64,000 nucleotides of DNA from Sabellastarte sp. h YS-2021 (Eukaryota; Annelida; Polychaeta; Sabellida; Sabellidae). Where the stretch lies: positions 88,593,566-88,657,565 of the forward strand of contig OZ024928.1 in NCBI GenBank assembly GCA_964017235.1, in the 5' to 3' direction. The stretch's first letter is position 1. Every line of letters starts with the position of its first letter. Shown piece by piece: positions 52,784 through 64,000 of the stretch. The translations under genes and the position numbers were made by a program. Below the pieces are notes generated by a model that had not been told where the DNA came from, ran no database searches, and saw only the letters and a program-made list of their open reading frames with translations.

Positions 52784-53555
52784 AAAGTTCCAGAATGTCA
52801 ACTTAAAACTATTTCTCAGAAGAAAGGGAAATCAAATGCTGCAAATAAGTGTACTGCTGATTTTATGTGACTTTTTATATATTTACAAGACTTTATCATG
52901 TGCTTGAAAGAAATGTATGTCATAATTGATTTTTTACAGCTTTTTATAGAATGCTTTACAAGAAAAAAAAAACACTTGCTTTAGCTTGTACTTAATCTTT
53001 TTACCTTTGTTATAACTGAAATAGATCTTGTGCTTTTAAGTAGAACTAACTTTTAATCTTATATTTTAGTTTTATCAAAAGTGTGAAAGGATTTTATTCA
53101 GATGGTTAGTCTTATGTTGTATAAATATGTAATGTACTACTAATCATATACTACTGTTAAAAGAAATAACTCTTTAATAGTTGAATTTGCATTGTTAGTT
53201 CCTCATTGAAGTTTGTTCCCGATAAGGATGGAGAAGAGGGAAGTAATGCAAGTAGTGACATTTGTTGGAATTTAACAATTTCCACTGGAAACACTGACTA
53301 AACTTAATTGTTGTGAATGGAGTACCGGTCTTTTGCTTTTTGGTTGGTTATGGTAAAAAAATCAATAACAACTTTGCCTTGTGAAGAAGTGTTTCTTGAA
53401 AATATCTACAATTAACACATTTATTTGGCTAATACTTCATCAAATCAACAACAAAAAACTTTTGATTTGGTTAAATATCTCACATTTTGACTTGATGTGG
53501 GGGTAAAAATGGGGTTTATCAACATAACCTCACAGACATTTCCCATTCAAATAAA
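52784..53555 (+). other. probable DUOX 3' UTR
   Basis: AT-rich sequence after the stop, without repeats or splice-like structure. The first good polyadenylation hexamer I see is AATAAA at 53550-53555, followed by a TG-rich stretch (GCTTGTGTGTATGCC). A second AATAAA lies at 53682-53687. The exact 3' end is not established. Confidence 0.5.
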
Positions 53556-53559
53556 GCTT

Positions 53560-56500
53560 ACATATGCTTGTGTGTATGCCTTCACCAGACCAGTGACAAA
53601 GAGTAGATAACAAAAGAAACGGAAGTTCTCTGCTGAAGTACTGTCCTAGCTTTAATCTTTCTCAGTGTGCTCTATTATAGGAATAAAAGACATATTTGAG
53701 TGCTTTATGATGGTTTTAAACTATCGATCGGCTGAATATTAAAGCCACGATACAGCAGATCGACTTATTTTAGTTAAATTTCAAGAGAATAATTGCAAAC
53801 CTGCCTATGTTAAAGTTTGTACTCCCGATAATTAATTAATCCATTCTTTTGTCAGTACTCGCATACTCGTAACAGTTCAACTTAAACGCTTCGAAAATGT
53901 GGCTTTGATTTAAACTTACCTTAAAAGAATTAAACTGGATCAAATAGTCTCAAACATCACAATTTCCCACCAGGAATTCCAGATGGCCCTATTCAGGGAA
54001 AAGTAAGAGTGTTTTTTTCAGGGGCAGTTTTTTGCATTGTTCTGACCTCTTAATAACTTTAGTTGTGTTATAAAAACTTTTAGCAGTTTTCTTTCATTGT
54101 TTGAAATGTTTATTCTTAAAAGGGTGAAATTTTTCCAAAACTTGAAAATGACAGATTTCTGAACTGCCTCGAATCAGAACTAACCTTTTGCCAACCTGAT
54201 CTGTCAGCTAGCCAGCTGGTTTCATCAGTCTCCTATCGGTCATGACCCTGTAAGGTCATTTGTGGTTCTTCAAACACTGTAATTAAAAATCTTGGTACGC
54301 TGGAATTTGTTACCTAACTATTATATGCGAGTTCAGTATGGATGATCAAGGAACACCTGTGACATTTATTTTAGTAACTTAAACTGTCAAAATAGTAATT
54401 TTACTCCATTGACAGTAAAAGTGTCAATAGCTTGCTGTGCGTCAACATAAATATTGTATTATTGGAGGAGCATAACCTGAAAATTTAATACATTTTCAAT
54501 CAGAAAAATTTCTTTTTTGTTACAGTTTTGGTTGTTACCAATGTCTGTCACCACTTTTGGTATAACTACCAGTCACTTAAATGCCTTTGCTTTTTCAATG
54601 CCAATATTTTTGGGAAAAGAAACAAAATTGCAAGTAAATACACGTAATATGTACTTCTGTGTTGCAGTGGAGAAATCGAAACAAAGGGTCATCATAGCAA
54701 TGAGATAGATTGTTTTAAATTTTGCAAAAGTTTGTCTTGAATAGATAATGTTGTTCGAAGCTTATGCATTTAAATGGTTATTGGTCTAAGAGCCATTTAC
54801 GAACTTTTGTATTTCTATCATGTATTTTTGTATGTAAATGTATTGTGTAAAGCAGTATTTTTGGTGAAGTTGTGTAAAAACGATCATAAACACACAAAGA
54901 AAATGTTAGAACTGAATCCGACACACAGAAATACAGTTTAACAAGCATTTCATGCCAATTGTAACTACTTTTTAAAAATTTGTTTTAATTCTAGTTTGTT
55001 AATACATTGTGTATATGTTGATTTTAAATGAAAAATGTTTGTCTTAGTTTTTTTTTACTTTCTTCGAATAAATACCTTGTACTAAAAACATATGTTTTTT
55101 TGTTGTTGTTGATTTTGCTGTACCTCTGTTCTTGTAAATGTACTTTAATTGTATCCATCGGAGGCATCCAGTGGAGTGGATACTTTGGTTTAGCGTTCGC
55201 TACACCGCCGTCACGTGTAGAGAGATTTACGCCGTTAATGCTCTCAGAGGAAATTACACCAGCTAGGTTCACCAAATTTGCAAGATATCTTCATTGGTGG
55301 GGGGGGGGAGCTTCTCTGAGACTGAAATTAGCCTCATTCTGAAAAACAAGATGGCTGCCGCAGGCATTTCTTTGAAAATTATCTACATTTTTCTACTGGC
55401 TGTTTCTCATAGGTAGAAGGTTGAATCTCTTCATAGGTGATATGTATAACAGATATACATGTCCTCTACAACCTTGCAGACATTTGACCTTGAAGCTCTT
55501 AATCGACGGAGTGCCAAAGTAACCCACATAGTGGACTTTAAAAATGCCTGTATCTCCCTTATTATTGGTCCTAGAGGTTTGCAATGTCAAACCAACCTAT
55601 AGGAAATCATGTGCTGCGAATCTTCTGATGTGGTCAGATTTGACCTTGGACCCCTCCTTCAAAGTCAAACGATGGTTCACTGACTTTGGTGAGTTGTCTT
55701 TCCAGTGGATAAAAATTTGCATCGGTTGTCCGATGCGTAGGTCTAGTTCTTCTTGTTATGTATTCAAATATTGGTGAAGAATTAGTATGTCAAACACAAA
55801 GACTGGTTGATTCAGAAAGCTGATGTACAGGACTACATGACATTGGATGTGCTGGAGAAAACCAGCATATATTGTGTGCCAATAGGTAGAAATTATTGCA
55901 CATATTTGCTGGAATTAAATTTATTGTATTTTAGTGGTCAGTTTCTGCTGGATATAAACATACTGCAAGTAAATTTTCACAGTCCAAAATCATAAGCAAA
56001 AATACTATACGTAAATTCCAACTGAAAATATCAACAGTTTTACTTTAAACTATTAGATATTCTGTTTATTTGGCAATTTTTGTCAGAATTTCAGGCCACT
56101 CAATAATTTGAACTTTGCCAGTTCCAGCACACCTTTTCTTTGTGGTAAACTTATGTAGAACTTTCTTATGAAGAACCTTTTTCTTTTCTTGCCAATAAAT
56201 GCAGGCCTCAGTCTCCAAGTGGTCAATAAGTTCTACTTTGTATCACTTCACTCTTGCCCCTGTGGATACTGATTTCATGATCTCACTTATTTCACTTTTT
56301 TTTGTCTGTCAATATGCCTCCTCAGTTTTATGAACCTTCTATTACTCAGTCTTATTCTAAAACATTGTAAACGATTCTATTGTATTTGTAAACAGTCAAG
56401 TCTATCGAAAATGAAGAAAATGTCAAAACTGATTCTCTCCAACCAAAACTTGGACAGTGTATGGTGTAATTCTTGATCAAATTTAATCTCTCCACACTGA

Positions 56501-57720
56501 TTACTATAACTGCAGACAACAGGTCTTGGACAAGGTTTTATCTTGAATTGCAATGCACAAAAACAAAGCTTAACAGAGACTTTTTTTTCTCTTGGCCATA
56601 ATTTATGCCCTCTTCCACTGTTGAAAAAAAGTTAATACTTTTTAACTTAATTTATCTTTTGGTTTGGAGCAGAATTAGTCAAACTCAGAAAAATACACTG
56701 ATGCATTAGTTTCAACAATTATATTCCATAAGTTTTATTTGAGAAGGAAAAATAACATCTCTGCTGTAATAATTATCTACAGCAAGGTATTCTTGTAGTC
56801 TGAATCCAGAAAATATAAATAAAACCCATAATGCAATGTTTTTGGAACATTAGCTATAAGAGCAGTTACCCTAATTTCACTATATTTAAATTATCATTTA
56901 GATTTCAAGGTTACAATATAGCGGTTATCTTCAAAGGAACTAAGTACATGCACACTGAAATACCAGACTAAATGTCCAATTCAGAAATTCTGATAGACTC
57001 ATAATCATTCACAGGCTGTATTTAATAATCTCCAACCCTGCCGGCAAGCATAAAATAATAAACCGAGAAATAAGATTTTAAAATTTATTCTCTTGTCAAT
57101 TTATTTAAGACATATTTTAATGACTCATAAAGACTCAGTTTTGAGAATATGAAAAGAAACTCGACATTAACAATTTGACAATAGATTCTGTGCAAGCAGA
57201 AACAGGGGGTGGGGGGTGGGTGGGGAGGGTGTTGCACTTCTGTACAGTCCGAACCAGTAGTTTTGAGGTCCTAAGAGAAATGCCAAATATTTACCAAGTA
57301 TAATAAGAACATAGAACTACAAATAAATATGCCTGCATTTTTTGCCAAATGTAGGTTTTACCAAAACAGAATCTATTTAACAACTGTTGCAAGTATTTAC
57401 TTTTGACAAGAATTAGATTGTTATAAATGCTTGGGTATCTGGACGAACAAGAAATGCATATCAATTAGAAACACAAGTGGCCATCAAAGCCTACAGAAAC
57501 TTCATCCATGCACTTTATCCTTTCATTACAGGATAGTATTGCAATAACTCTTGTTAAATTGTTTTTCTTGTTAGACATTGTCACTTGATAATAAAGTGAT
57601 TGATATACAAATCAATTTACATTAGACTTGCAATTAATTGCGAAAACCAATATAAGTTTTCCAGAGTTTTGGAACAAAGGAAATCCTACCTTTAATTCAG
57701 TTGTCACTTATGAAACAAAA
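53560..57720. other. intergenic, mostly featureless
   Basis: AT-rich intergenic DNA with short chance ORFs. The only marked items are a more GC-rich patch at 55145-55345 (it includes a G10 run near 55301), the dispersed repeat near 55550, and a G-rich tract near 57207-57230. Confidence 0.5.
55550..55690 (+). repeat. dispersed repeat, best copy of the 15840/21370 family
   Basis: ATTATTGGTCCTAGAGGTTT, AACCTATAGGAAATCATGTG and CAGATTTGACCTTGGACCCC, then TTCAAAGTCAAA. The same blocks in the same order occur at 15840-15940 and 21370-21480. Non-coding. Confidence 0.65.
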
Positions 57721-57724
57721 ACAG

Positions 57725-57965
57725 CCTCTAGATTTATTTTTTGTTTTACTTCGTATTCAACAGTCACGGTCATATTGCCACGGGTAGTGGAGAGGTGGAG
57801 GAACGAATGCATACTAGTTGGTCAAGATTCTGCACTGTAAACCATGGGGCATCGACAAGTAAGTACCAACTTTCCAACTTGAAATGCCAGGGCCGAGATT
57901 TTAATCAATGACCTCAGAGGTTGAAGCTGAGCACTCTAACCGCTACACCACTGAGACATGGCCCA
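57725..57965 (-). mobile_element. diverged tRNA-derived SINE
   Basis: A minus-strand copy of the 13851 family. The head in reverse complement reads GCCATGTCTCAGTGGTGTAG and CTCTGAGGTC. The B box is eroded. It abuts the left edge of the satellite element at 57966. Confidence 0.75.
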
Positions 57966-58680
57966 GGCAAGATTTTAAAGTTCAAGGGGACTACAGCAAG
58001 GTCAAAGGTCAAATCAAGGTCACTCCATGATGCTGCACACATTCACCCCCAACCAATGTCTGTTAAATATCAACATCCAACGCCTTACGGTTTCTAAGAT
58101 ATAGACCAGACAAGATTTTAAATGTCAAGTCACTACAGCAAAGTTAGAGGTTAAATCAACCACACCATTATGTTGCACAGCTACATTTCCTAAACAATGC
58201 TCCTACCAAGTATCAACTTCCTACACCTCTATAACCGAAAACCAGTCTCCCTGCTAAGTATCAAACTTCTACACCTTATGGTTTCCGAGATATACCCCCA
58301 ACAAAAGACTACAGCAAGGTCAGAGGTCAAATCAAGGTCACACCATGCTGTTGCATGCCGACACTCCCTAACCAGTAACCAATGTCTTTACCAAGTATCA
58401 AGTTCCTACACATTACAGCTTCCAAGATATAGCCCAGATAACATTTTCTAACTCAAGGTCACTATGGCAAGTTCAAAGGTCCAATAAGGTCACACCATGC
58501 CATGACATTGTACACCTACACCCCCAACCAATATCCCAACCCAGTATCAACATCTTATGCCTCACGGTGTCTGAGATACAGACCAGACAAATTTCGTTCC
58601 CTGTCACCAGCCCAAGTCCCCATCCAGACGCCATGGGTGAAAAAAATATCCCTACAAGCCCTAAAGGCTTAGGGTAAAAA
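57966..58680 (-). mobile_element. second copy of the 146-bp satellite-bearing element, inverted
   Basis: Read on the minus strand it starts TACCCTAAGCCTTTAGGGCT with CACCCATGGCGTCTGGATGG close behind, the same head as at 9856. About four diverged monomers follow, with TATATCTTGGAAGCTG and GACCTTGATTTGACCTCTGA motifs. Its far end runs into a SINE, so it is truncated or overprinted there. Confidence 0.75.
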
Positions 58681-58747
58681 GCAAAATACGAGTAGTCCAT
58701 CAACAATATTATTTTTTATGGTATCACATAGTACAGAACATCCTGTA

Positions 58748-59165
58748 TTACTGTATAAGTTGAAATTTTCACTAGGCATTCATTTTGGCTATTAAGCTCA
58801 GATAGTGAAAATTAATTCCCAGTAAAATTTTAAACCTGTTTTAATATCTCAAAACTAGAGGCAATTTTACTTTACCGGTACGGGATCCGCCATATTTGAT
58901 AATTGCAGGAAATTGTCAAGGATATATGGAATTAAATTAACAGAGTTATAAATGGGGGCAAGCCCCCAAACCCCATAAATAGTGTTCCTGTGTACAATAA
59001 AAATAAAAGGATGGGATCGCTAAAAACGTTAATTATATTATCGCCCAAATCTCGTACCGGTAAAGTAAAAACTAGCCCAAAACTAGCCAATAGTGAAAAT
59101 TCTAGTAAATTTTCTTAAGAGTGAAGAATTAGTGAAATTTTCTTCTTGCTAAAATTTCCCCTAAT
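58748..59165 (+). repeat. dispersed ~220-bp repeat, copy 3 of 3, split by a MITE
   Basis: TTGAAATTTTCACTAGGCAT through TATCTCAAAACTAG, then resuming after 59071 with ACTAGCCAATAGTGAAAATT and AGTGAAATTTTCTTCTTGCT to CTAATACAGTATT. The interruption is the MITE at 58857-59071. Confidence 0.75.
58857..59071. mobile_element. MITE with TTTTACTTTACCGGTACG inverted ends
   Basis: The left TTTTACTTTACCGGTACGGG and the right CTCGTACCGGTAAAGTAAAA are inverted copies of about 19 bp. AACTAG (or ACTAG) is found on both sides. The centre contains GGGGGCAAGCCCCC, itself a palindrome. Confidence 0.8.
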
Positions 59166-59496
59166 ACAGTATTCAAACATGTTGGTCAAACAGAAACCTA
59201 CTTGTTATCATCTTGCCTGTCGTCTTTTACTACTAAGATACGCTACAGTGCCTGTTACATATCTTGGGAATAAAGGTTATTAGGTCTGACAATCTAATTA
59301 TATAAATATAAGCCCATACATTTTCCAGAAATAATATCCTAAACAGGCAGATATAGGAATCTCTACAAATTCTGGGATTTTCTTTTGCCACAAATTAACA
59401 CTTCTTAAGGTTCTAAAATTGGGGCAGAGAGAAGACTCTGCAACCTCAAAATCCCTCTTTAAGTCTGCCTCTGCTCTATCCAGTAAATGACAGTGT

Positions 59497-59873
59497 TCAG
59501 TCCTCATCAGAGTCACTACCAAAGATTTCCTCGGCATCCTTCTTTCCTATATCTTCCACTTCACTAGCTGACCCACTTTCACTCCCACTCGGACTCGCAC
59601 TTCTACTCCCACTTCTGCTCCGACTGGGACTCCTGCTGCCACTTGCACTCCTGCTCCGACTTCTGCTTCGACTCGTACTTCGACTCGCACTCCGACTCCT
59701 GCTTCGACTCGTACTTCTACTCCCACTCCTGCTCCGACTCCTACTTCGACTTACACTTCTGCTACGACTGCGGCTTCCACTTCTGCTGCTGCTGCGGCTC
59801 CTTGAACGGCTTCTGTGGCTTCCAGCTTCATCCCCACTGTTCAGCATCTCACTAATTACCCTCTGCTCCTCAT
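59497..59873 (-). CDS. last coding exon of an Arg/Ser-rich protein gene
   Basis: A minus-strand exon with acceptor TTTCTGTTTCACAG at 59874-59887. It reads (x)DEEQRVISEMLNSGDEAG-type residues in phase, then about 75 residues of Arg-Ser dipeptides with Gly, Ala and Thr interspersed. The acidic end includes EEIFGSDSDED before TGA (59497-59499). Such RS and acidic tails occur in nuclear RNA-processing or transcription proteins. The FGSDSDED end loosely recalls Paf1-complex subunits (LEO1/CTR9), but I cannot assign it. Upstream exons would be to the right, beyond the satellite arrays and probably beyond the window. The gene is tail to tail with DUOX. The exon starts with two bases of a split codon. 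Confidence 0.7.
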
Positions 59874-60017
59874 CTGTGAAACAGAAAACAAATATCTTAA
59901 GCTGAAAATTGTTCCTTTAACATATCATTGGGATATTGTGCAAGTCATAACCAGCCAAAATGATGATGAGTATGTATACCTGGAGCAAAATTTTTGCATG
60001 TACAAGTTAATATTTGC

Positions 60018-61366
60018 AACTAGAAATAGGACGCCCTGTTGATAGTAGCTGCGACATATGAATAGAAACAGGATAGCATAGAAGAACACACATTATCATG
60101 TGTAATGTCCACCCCATGAACCTTTTGCCAAAATTGTACCGTAGTCTTACAAGACCCTGTTTCATTTGTGAAATATATCAATGATGGTTAAATATTTATT
60201 AGTGTACATGTAAATTATTTCAGCTTCATGCCTTTTTGCATTGGTTGGGTCGAAAATTTTGATGAAATCACTCTATCTTGCACGGTTAAGAAGATACAAT
60301 CAAATTTCTGTTTTTCTATTTTTTGGCAAAAATTTGAAAATTCAAAATGGCCACCATATGTGGGAAGAGGAAATTTTTTGAAAATTGCCAAGAGTACATT
60401 GCTCAGATACCCTGTGACGAAATCCCTCTATCTCACACGGTTAAGGAGATAGAAGCAATTTTGTGTTTTGCCATTTTTGGGAAAAATTCGAAAATTCAAA
60501 GAGGCCGCCATTTTTGGGGAGGGGAAAATTTTTTGAAAATTGCCAAGAGTACATTGGTCAGATACCCTGTTGCTTGATAATTTCAACGAAATTGCTTCTA
60601 TCTCGCACGGTTAAGGAGATAGAAGGAAATTTGTGTTTTGCCATTTTTGGGAAAAATTCGAAAATTCAAAATGGCCACCATTTTTCGGGAGGGGAAAATT
60701 TTTTTAAAAATTGCCAAGAGTACAATGCTCAGATACCATATGGGTTGAAACTTTTAACGAAATCGCTCTATCTCGTACGGTTAAGGAGATAGAAGCAAAT
60801 TTGTGTTTTGCCATTTTTGGCAAATATTCGAAAATTCAAAATGGCCGCCATTTTCAGGGAGGGGAAAATTTTTTGAAAATTGCAAAGAGTACATTCCTTA
60901 GATACCCTGCGGATTGAAAATTTCGACGAAATCGCTCTATCTCGCATGGTTTAGGAGATATGAGCACATTTGCCTTTTTCAGTATTCAAAATAGCCAATT
61001 ACTCATTTATTTAATTAATTACTCACTCATCTATGAAGCAATTACCCCCAAAAGCAATCCCATACAAGCTATTAACCCAATGAACCTCCATACCAAATTT
61101 CAGAAAGCTAGGCTTAATAGCTTTCCTTAAAATGTCTGGAACCCAAAGAGATACTCAAAAGTTGCAAAGTAGCTATTACTCAGTTAGCTATAGAGCTATC
61201 ATCACCAAAAGCAATCCCATACAAGCTATTAACCCAATAAACCTGCATGCCAAATTTGGTAAAGAGAGGATAAGAACTGTTGCCTAAAATGTCTGAAACC
61301 AAGTGGGACGGCGGACGGCGGAAAAAGTAAAAATAATATGTCCACCCCCCAGTGGGTGGACATAAT
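60018..61366 (+). mobile_element. satellite-bearing element, copy 1: head, ~4.5 monomers, tail
   Basis: The ~200-bp head begins AACTAGAAATAGG and contains CACATTATCATGTGTAATGT. Monomers with AAATGGCCGCCATTTT and CTCTATCTCGCACGGTTAAG follow to about 60985. A ~380-bp tail then carries two copies of AAGCAATCCCATACAAGCTA and ends with the hairpin TGTCCACCCCCCAGTGGGTG-GACA. The same head recurs at 61664. Non-coding; the short ORFs in it are by-products of the repeat. Confidence 0.75.
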
Positions 61367-61663
61367 GATATACTGAACAGATTTTTGTGATATCTTTTAA
61401 AATATGATTTTATTGAAGATATTATTTTGAGTAATATATACATTAAAACCTATCAATATAAAGAATTATATAAATGAGGTTAGTACAGACTACACTTCAA
61501 TTATTCAAATTTCAAGCATTAAATACAATCTCAGCGCACCAATTTATCAACATATCCCCAGATAGGCCATCTCTCAAGCCAATTAAGCTGAGACTGTATC
61601 AACAATGATGCCTAAAGAAAATGTTGATACTTCCAGCCCTTTGAATACAGAAAGAATGTTTAA
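61367..61663. other. unique spacer between the two satellite elements
   Basis: About 300 bp of AT-rich sequence with no repeat or ORF that I recognise. It separates the hairpin end of copy 1 from the head of copy 2. Confidence 0.6.
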
Positions 61664-64000
61664 CTAGAAATAGGCCGCCCTGTTGATAGTAGATGCGAAT
61701 AGAAACAGGATAGCATAGAAGAACACACATTATCATGTGTAATGTCCACCCATGAACCTTTTGCCCAAATTGTACATTAGTCTTACAAGACCCTGTTTCA
61801 TTTGTAAAATATATCAATGATGCTTAAATATTTGATAGTGTAGATGTAATTTATTTCAGCTTCATGCCTTTTTGCATTGGTTGGGTTGAAAATTTTGACG
61901 AAATCACTCTATCTTGCACGGTTAAGAAGATAGAAGCCAATTCCTGTTTTTCTATTTTTGGCAAAAATTTGAAAATTCAAAATGGCCGCCATTATTGGGA
62001 AAAGGAAATTTTTTTGAAAATTGCCAAGAGTACATTTCTTAGATACCCTATGGGTCGAAAATTTCAACAAAATAACTCTATTTTGCACGGTTAAGGCCAG
62101 TTTGTGTTTTTCCATTTTGGGCAAAAATTCGAAAATTCAAAATGGCTGCCATTTTTGGGGAGGGGAAAATTTTTTGAAAATTGCAAAGATTACATTCCTT
62201 AGATACCCTGTGGGTTGAAAATTTCGACGAAATCGCTCTATCTCGCATGGTTAAGGAGATAGAAGCAAATTTGTGTTTTGCCATTTTTGGCAAAAATTTG
62301 AAAATTCAAAATGGCCGCCATTTTAGGGGAGGGGAAAATTTTTTAGAAATTACCAAGAGTACAATGCTCAGATACCCTGTGGGTCGAAAATTTTGACGAA
62401 ATCACTCTATCTGGCACGGTTAAGGAGATAGAAGCAAATTTGTGTTTTGCCATTTTTGGCAAAAATTCGAAAATTCAAAATGGCCGCCATTTTTGGGGAG
62501 GGGAAAATTTTTGGAAAATTGCAAAGATTGCATTCCTTAGATACCCTGTGGGTCGAAAATTTCGACGAAATCGCTCTATCTCGCACGGTTAAGGAGATAG
62601 AAGCAAATTTGTGTTTTGCAATTTTTGGCAAAAATTCGAAAATTCAAAATGGCCGCCATTTTTGGGGAGGGGAAAATTTTTTGAAAATTGCAAAGATTAC
62701 ATTCATTAGATACCCTGTGGGTCGAAAATTTCGACGAAATCGCTCTATCTCGCACGGTTAAGGAGATAGAAGCAAATTTGTGTTTTGCCATTTTTGGCAA
62801 AAATTCGAAAATTCAAAATGGCCGCCATTTTTGGGGAGGGGAAAATATTTTGAAAATTGCAAAGATTGCATTGCTTAGATACCCTGTGCGTCGAAAATTT
62901 TGCCGAAATCGCTCTATCTCGCACGGTTAAGGAGATAGAAGCAAATTAGTGTTTTGCCATTTTTGGCAAAAATTCGAAAATTCAAAATGGCTGCCATTTT
63001 TGGGGAGGGGAAAATTTTTTGAAAATTGCAAAGATTACATTCCTTAGATACCCTGTGGGTTGAAAATTTCGACGAAATCGCTCTATCTCGCATGGTTAAG
63101 GAGATAGAAGCAAATTTGTGTTTTGCCATTTTTGGCAAAAATTTGAAAATTCAAAATGGCCGCCATTTTAGGGGAGGGGAAAATTTTTTAGAAATTACCA
63201 AGAGTACAATGCTCAGATACCCTGTGGGTCGAAAATTTTGACGAAATCACTCTATCTGGCACGGTTAAGGAGATAGAAGCAAATTTGTGTTTTGCCATTT
63301 TTGGCAAAAATTCGAAAATTCAAAATGGCCGCCATTTTTGGGGAGGGGAAAATTTTTGGAAAATTGCAAAGATTGCATTCCTTAGATACCCTGTGGGTCG
63401 AAAATTTCGACGAAATCGCTCTATCTCGCACGGTTAAGGAGATAGAAGCAAATTTGTGTTTTGCAATTTTTGGCAAAAATTCGAAAATTCAAAATGGCCG
63501 CCATTTTTGGGGAGGGGAAAATTTTTTGAAAATTGCAAAGATTACATTCCTTAGATACCCTGTGGGTCGAAAATTTCGACGAAATCGCTCTATCTCGCAC
63601 GGTTAAGGAGATAGAAGCAAATTTGTGTTTTGCCATTTTTGGCAAAAATTCGAAAATTCAAAATGGCCGCCATTTTTGGGGAGGGGAAAATATTTTGAAA
63701 ATTGCAAAGATTGCATTGCTTAGATACCCTGTGCGTCGAAAATTTTGCCGAAATCGCTCTATCTCGCACGGTTAAGGAGATAGAAGCAAATTAGTGTTTT
63801 GCCATTTTTGGCAAAAATTCGAAAATTCAAAATGGCCGCCATTTTTGGGGAGGGGAAAATTTTTGGAAAATTGCAAAGATTGCATTCCTTAGATCCCCTG
63901 TGGGTCGAAAATTTTGCCGAAATCGCTCTATCTCGCACGGTTAAGGAGATAGAAGCAAATTTGTGTTTTGCCATTTTTGGCAAAAATTCGAAAATTCAAA
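61664..64000 (+). mobile_element. satellite-bearing element, copy 2: head and 13 monomers, runs off the edge
   Basis: The head AACTAGAAATAGGCCGCC matches 60018. From about 61860 monomers of 169 bp follow to the window edge, with a shorter one near 62077. The landmark TCTATCTCGCACGGTTAAGG recurs about every 169 bp (62575, 62744, 62913, 63420, 63589, 63758, 63927). Confidence 0.9.
62123..63813. repeat. 845-bp higher-order repeat (5 x 169 bp), two copies
   Basis: Positions 62123-62967 and 62968-63812 are nearly identical. A visible difference is ATTCATTAGA (62700) against ATTCCTTAGA (63545). Adjacent monomers within one unit differ more, for example CATGG against CACGG, TTTTAGGGGAGG against TTTTTGGGGAGG, and CTGTGCGTCG against CTGTGGGTCG. 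Confidence 0.92.

Noticed and set aside
55145-55345. GC-richer patch with a 104-codon frame, possible small gene
   Set aside because: No splice sites, homology or conserved residues could be seen, and the minus strand is open as well.
57200-57235. G-rich tract as a regulatory G-quadruplex
   Set aside because: The tract is real, but nothing around it supports a function, and the nearest gene end is more than 2 kb away.
60228-63983. Many 65-109 codon frames on both strands in the satellite
   Set aside because: They repeat with the 169-bp monomer. 169 is not a multiple of three, the frames overlap on both strands, and they contain no domain.

Overview
The window is animal genomic DNA: intron-rich, AT-rich, and full of tRNA-derived SINEs, DIRS-type retrotransposons, a Penelope-like remnant, LINE remnants, MITEs and dispersed satellite arrays. 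The main gene is dual oxidase (DUOX). Its protein sequence and the mobile-element mix (SINEs with (AAAT)n tails, DIRS elements, transposon-borne satellites) point to a marine invertebrate, most likely a lophotrochozoan and plausibly a mollusc. The species was not established.

Layout. Positions 1-780 are a ~49-bp minisatellite that runs off the left edge. Positions 1489-52783 (+) carry 28 consecutive coding exons of a DUOX gene. The exons join with consistent phases into 4104 nt, that is 1367 codons plus a TAG. The 5' exons (signal peptide and first part of the peroxidase domain) lie upstream of the window. Exons 1-10 encode the peroxidase-like domain. Exons 10-11 encode the first membrane helix and exons 12-14 the intracellular linker. 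Exons 15-17 carry two canonical EF-hands and one degenerate one. Exons 19-23 encode the haem-binding transmembrane NADPH-oxidase core, and exons 24-28 the FAD/NADPH dehydrogenase domain ending in FENF.

The three largest introns are large because of DIRS elements, all in the sense orientation. Intron 5 holds a decayed copy A (about 7342-13447). It is interrupted by a satellite-bearing inverted-repeat element that itself carries a probable MITE. Intron 6 holds copy B (15971-21035), with perfect 44-bp inverted termini but ruined coding, directly abutted by a 327-bp mini-element with perfect 62-bp inverted termini. Intron 8 holds copy C (25141-32081), the best preserved: gag-like region, Cys-rich segment, RT, RNase H and tyrosine recombinase, with 40-bp inverted termini. 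Copy C was invaded by a hAT-like element (27199-28597), which was in turn invaded by a small MITE. A second copy of the same hAT-like element lies upstream in the same intron in the opposite orientation (23201-24511).

Downstream of DUOX is repeat-rich intergenic DNA. On the minus strand at 59497-59873 there is the last coding exon of an Arg/Ser-rich protein gene, so the two genes are tail to tail. From 60018 to the right edge lie two copies of a head + tandem-repeat (+ tail) element. Its 169-bp monomers are organised, in the second copy, into an 845-bp five-monomer higher-order repeat.

DUOX acts alone in this window. No maturation factor (DUOXA) or other pathway gene is visible. All statements about families come from reading the sequence and general knowledge; no database search was run.
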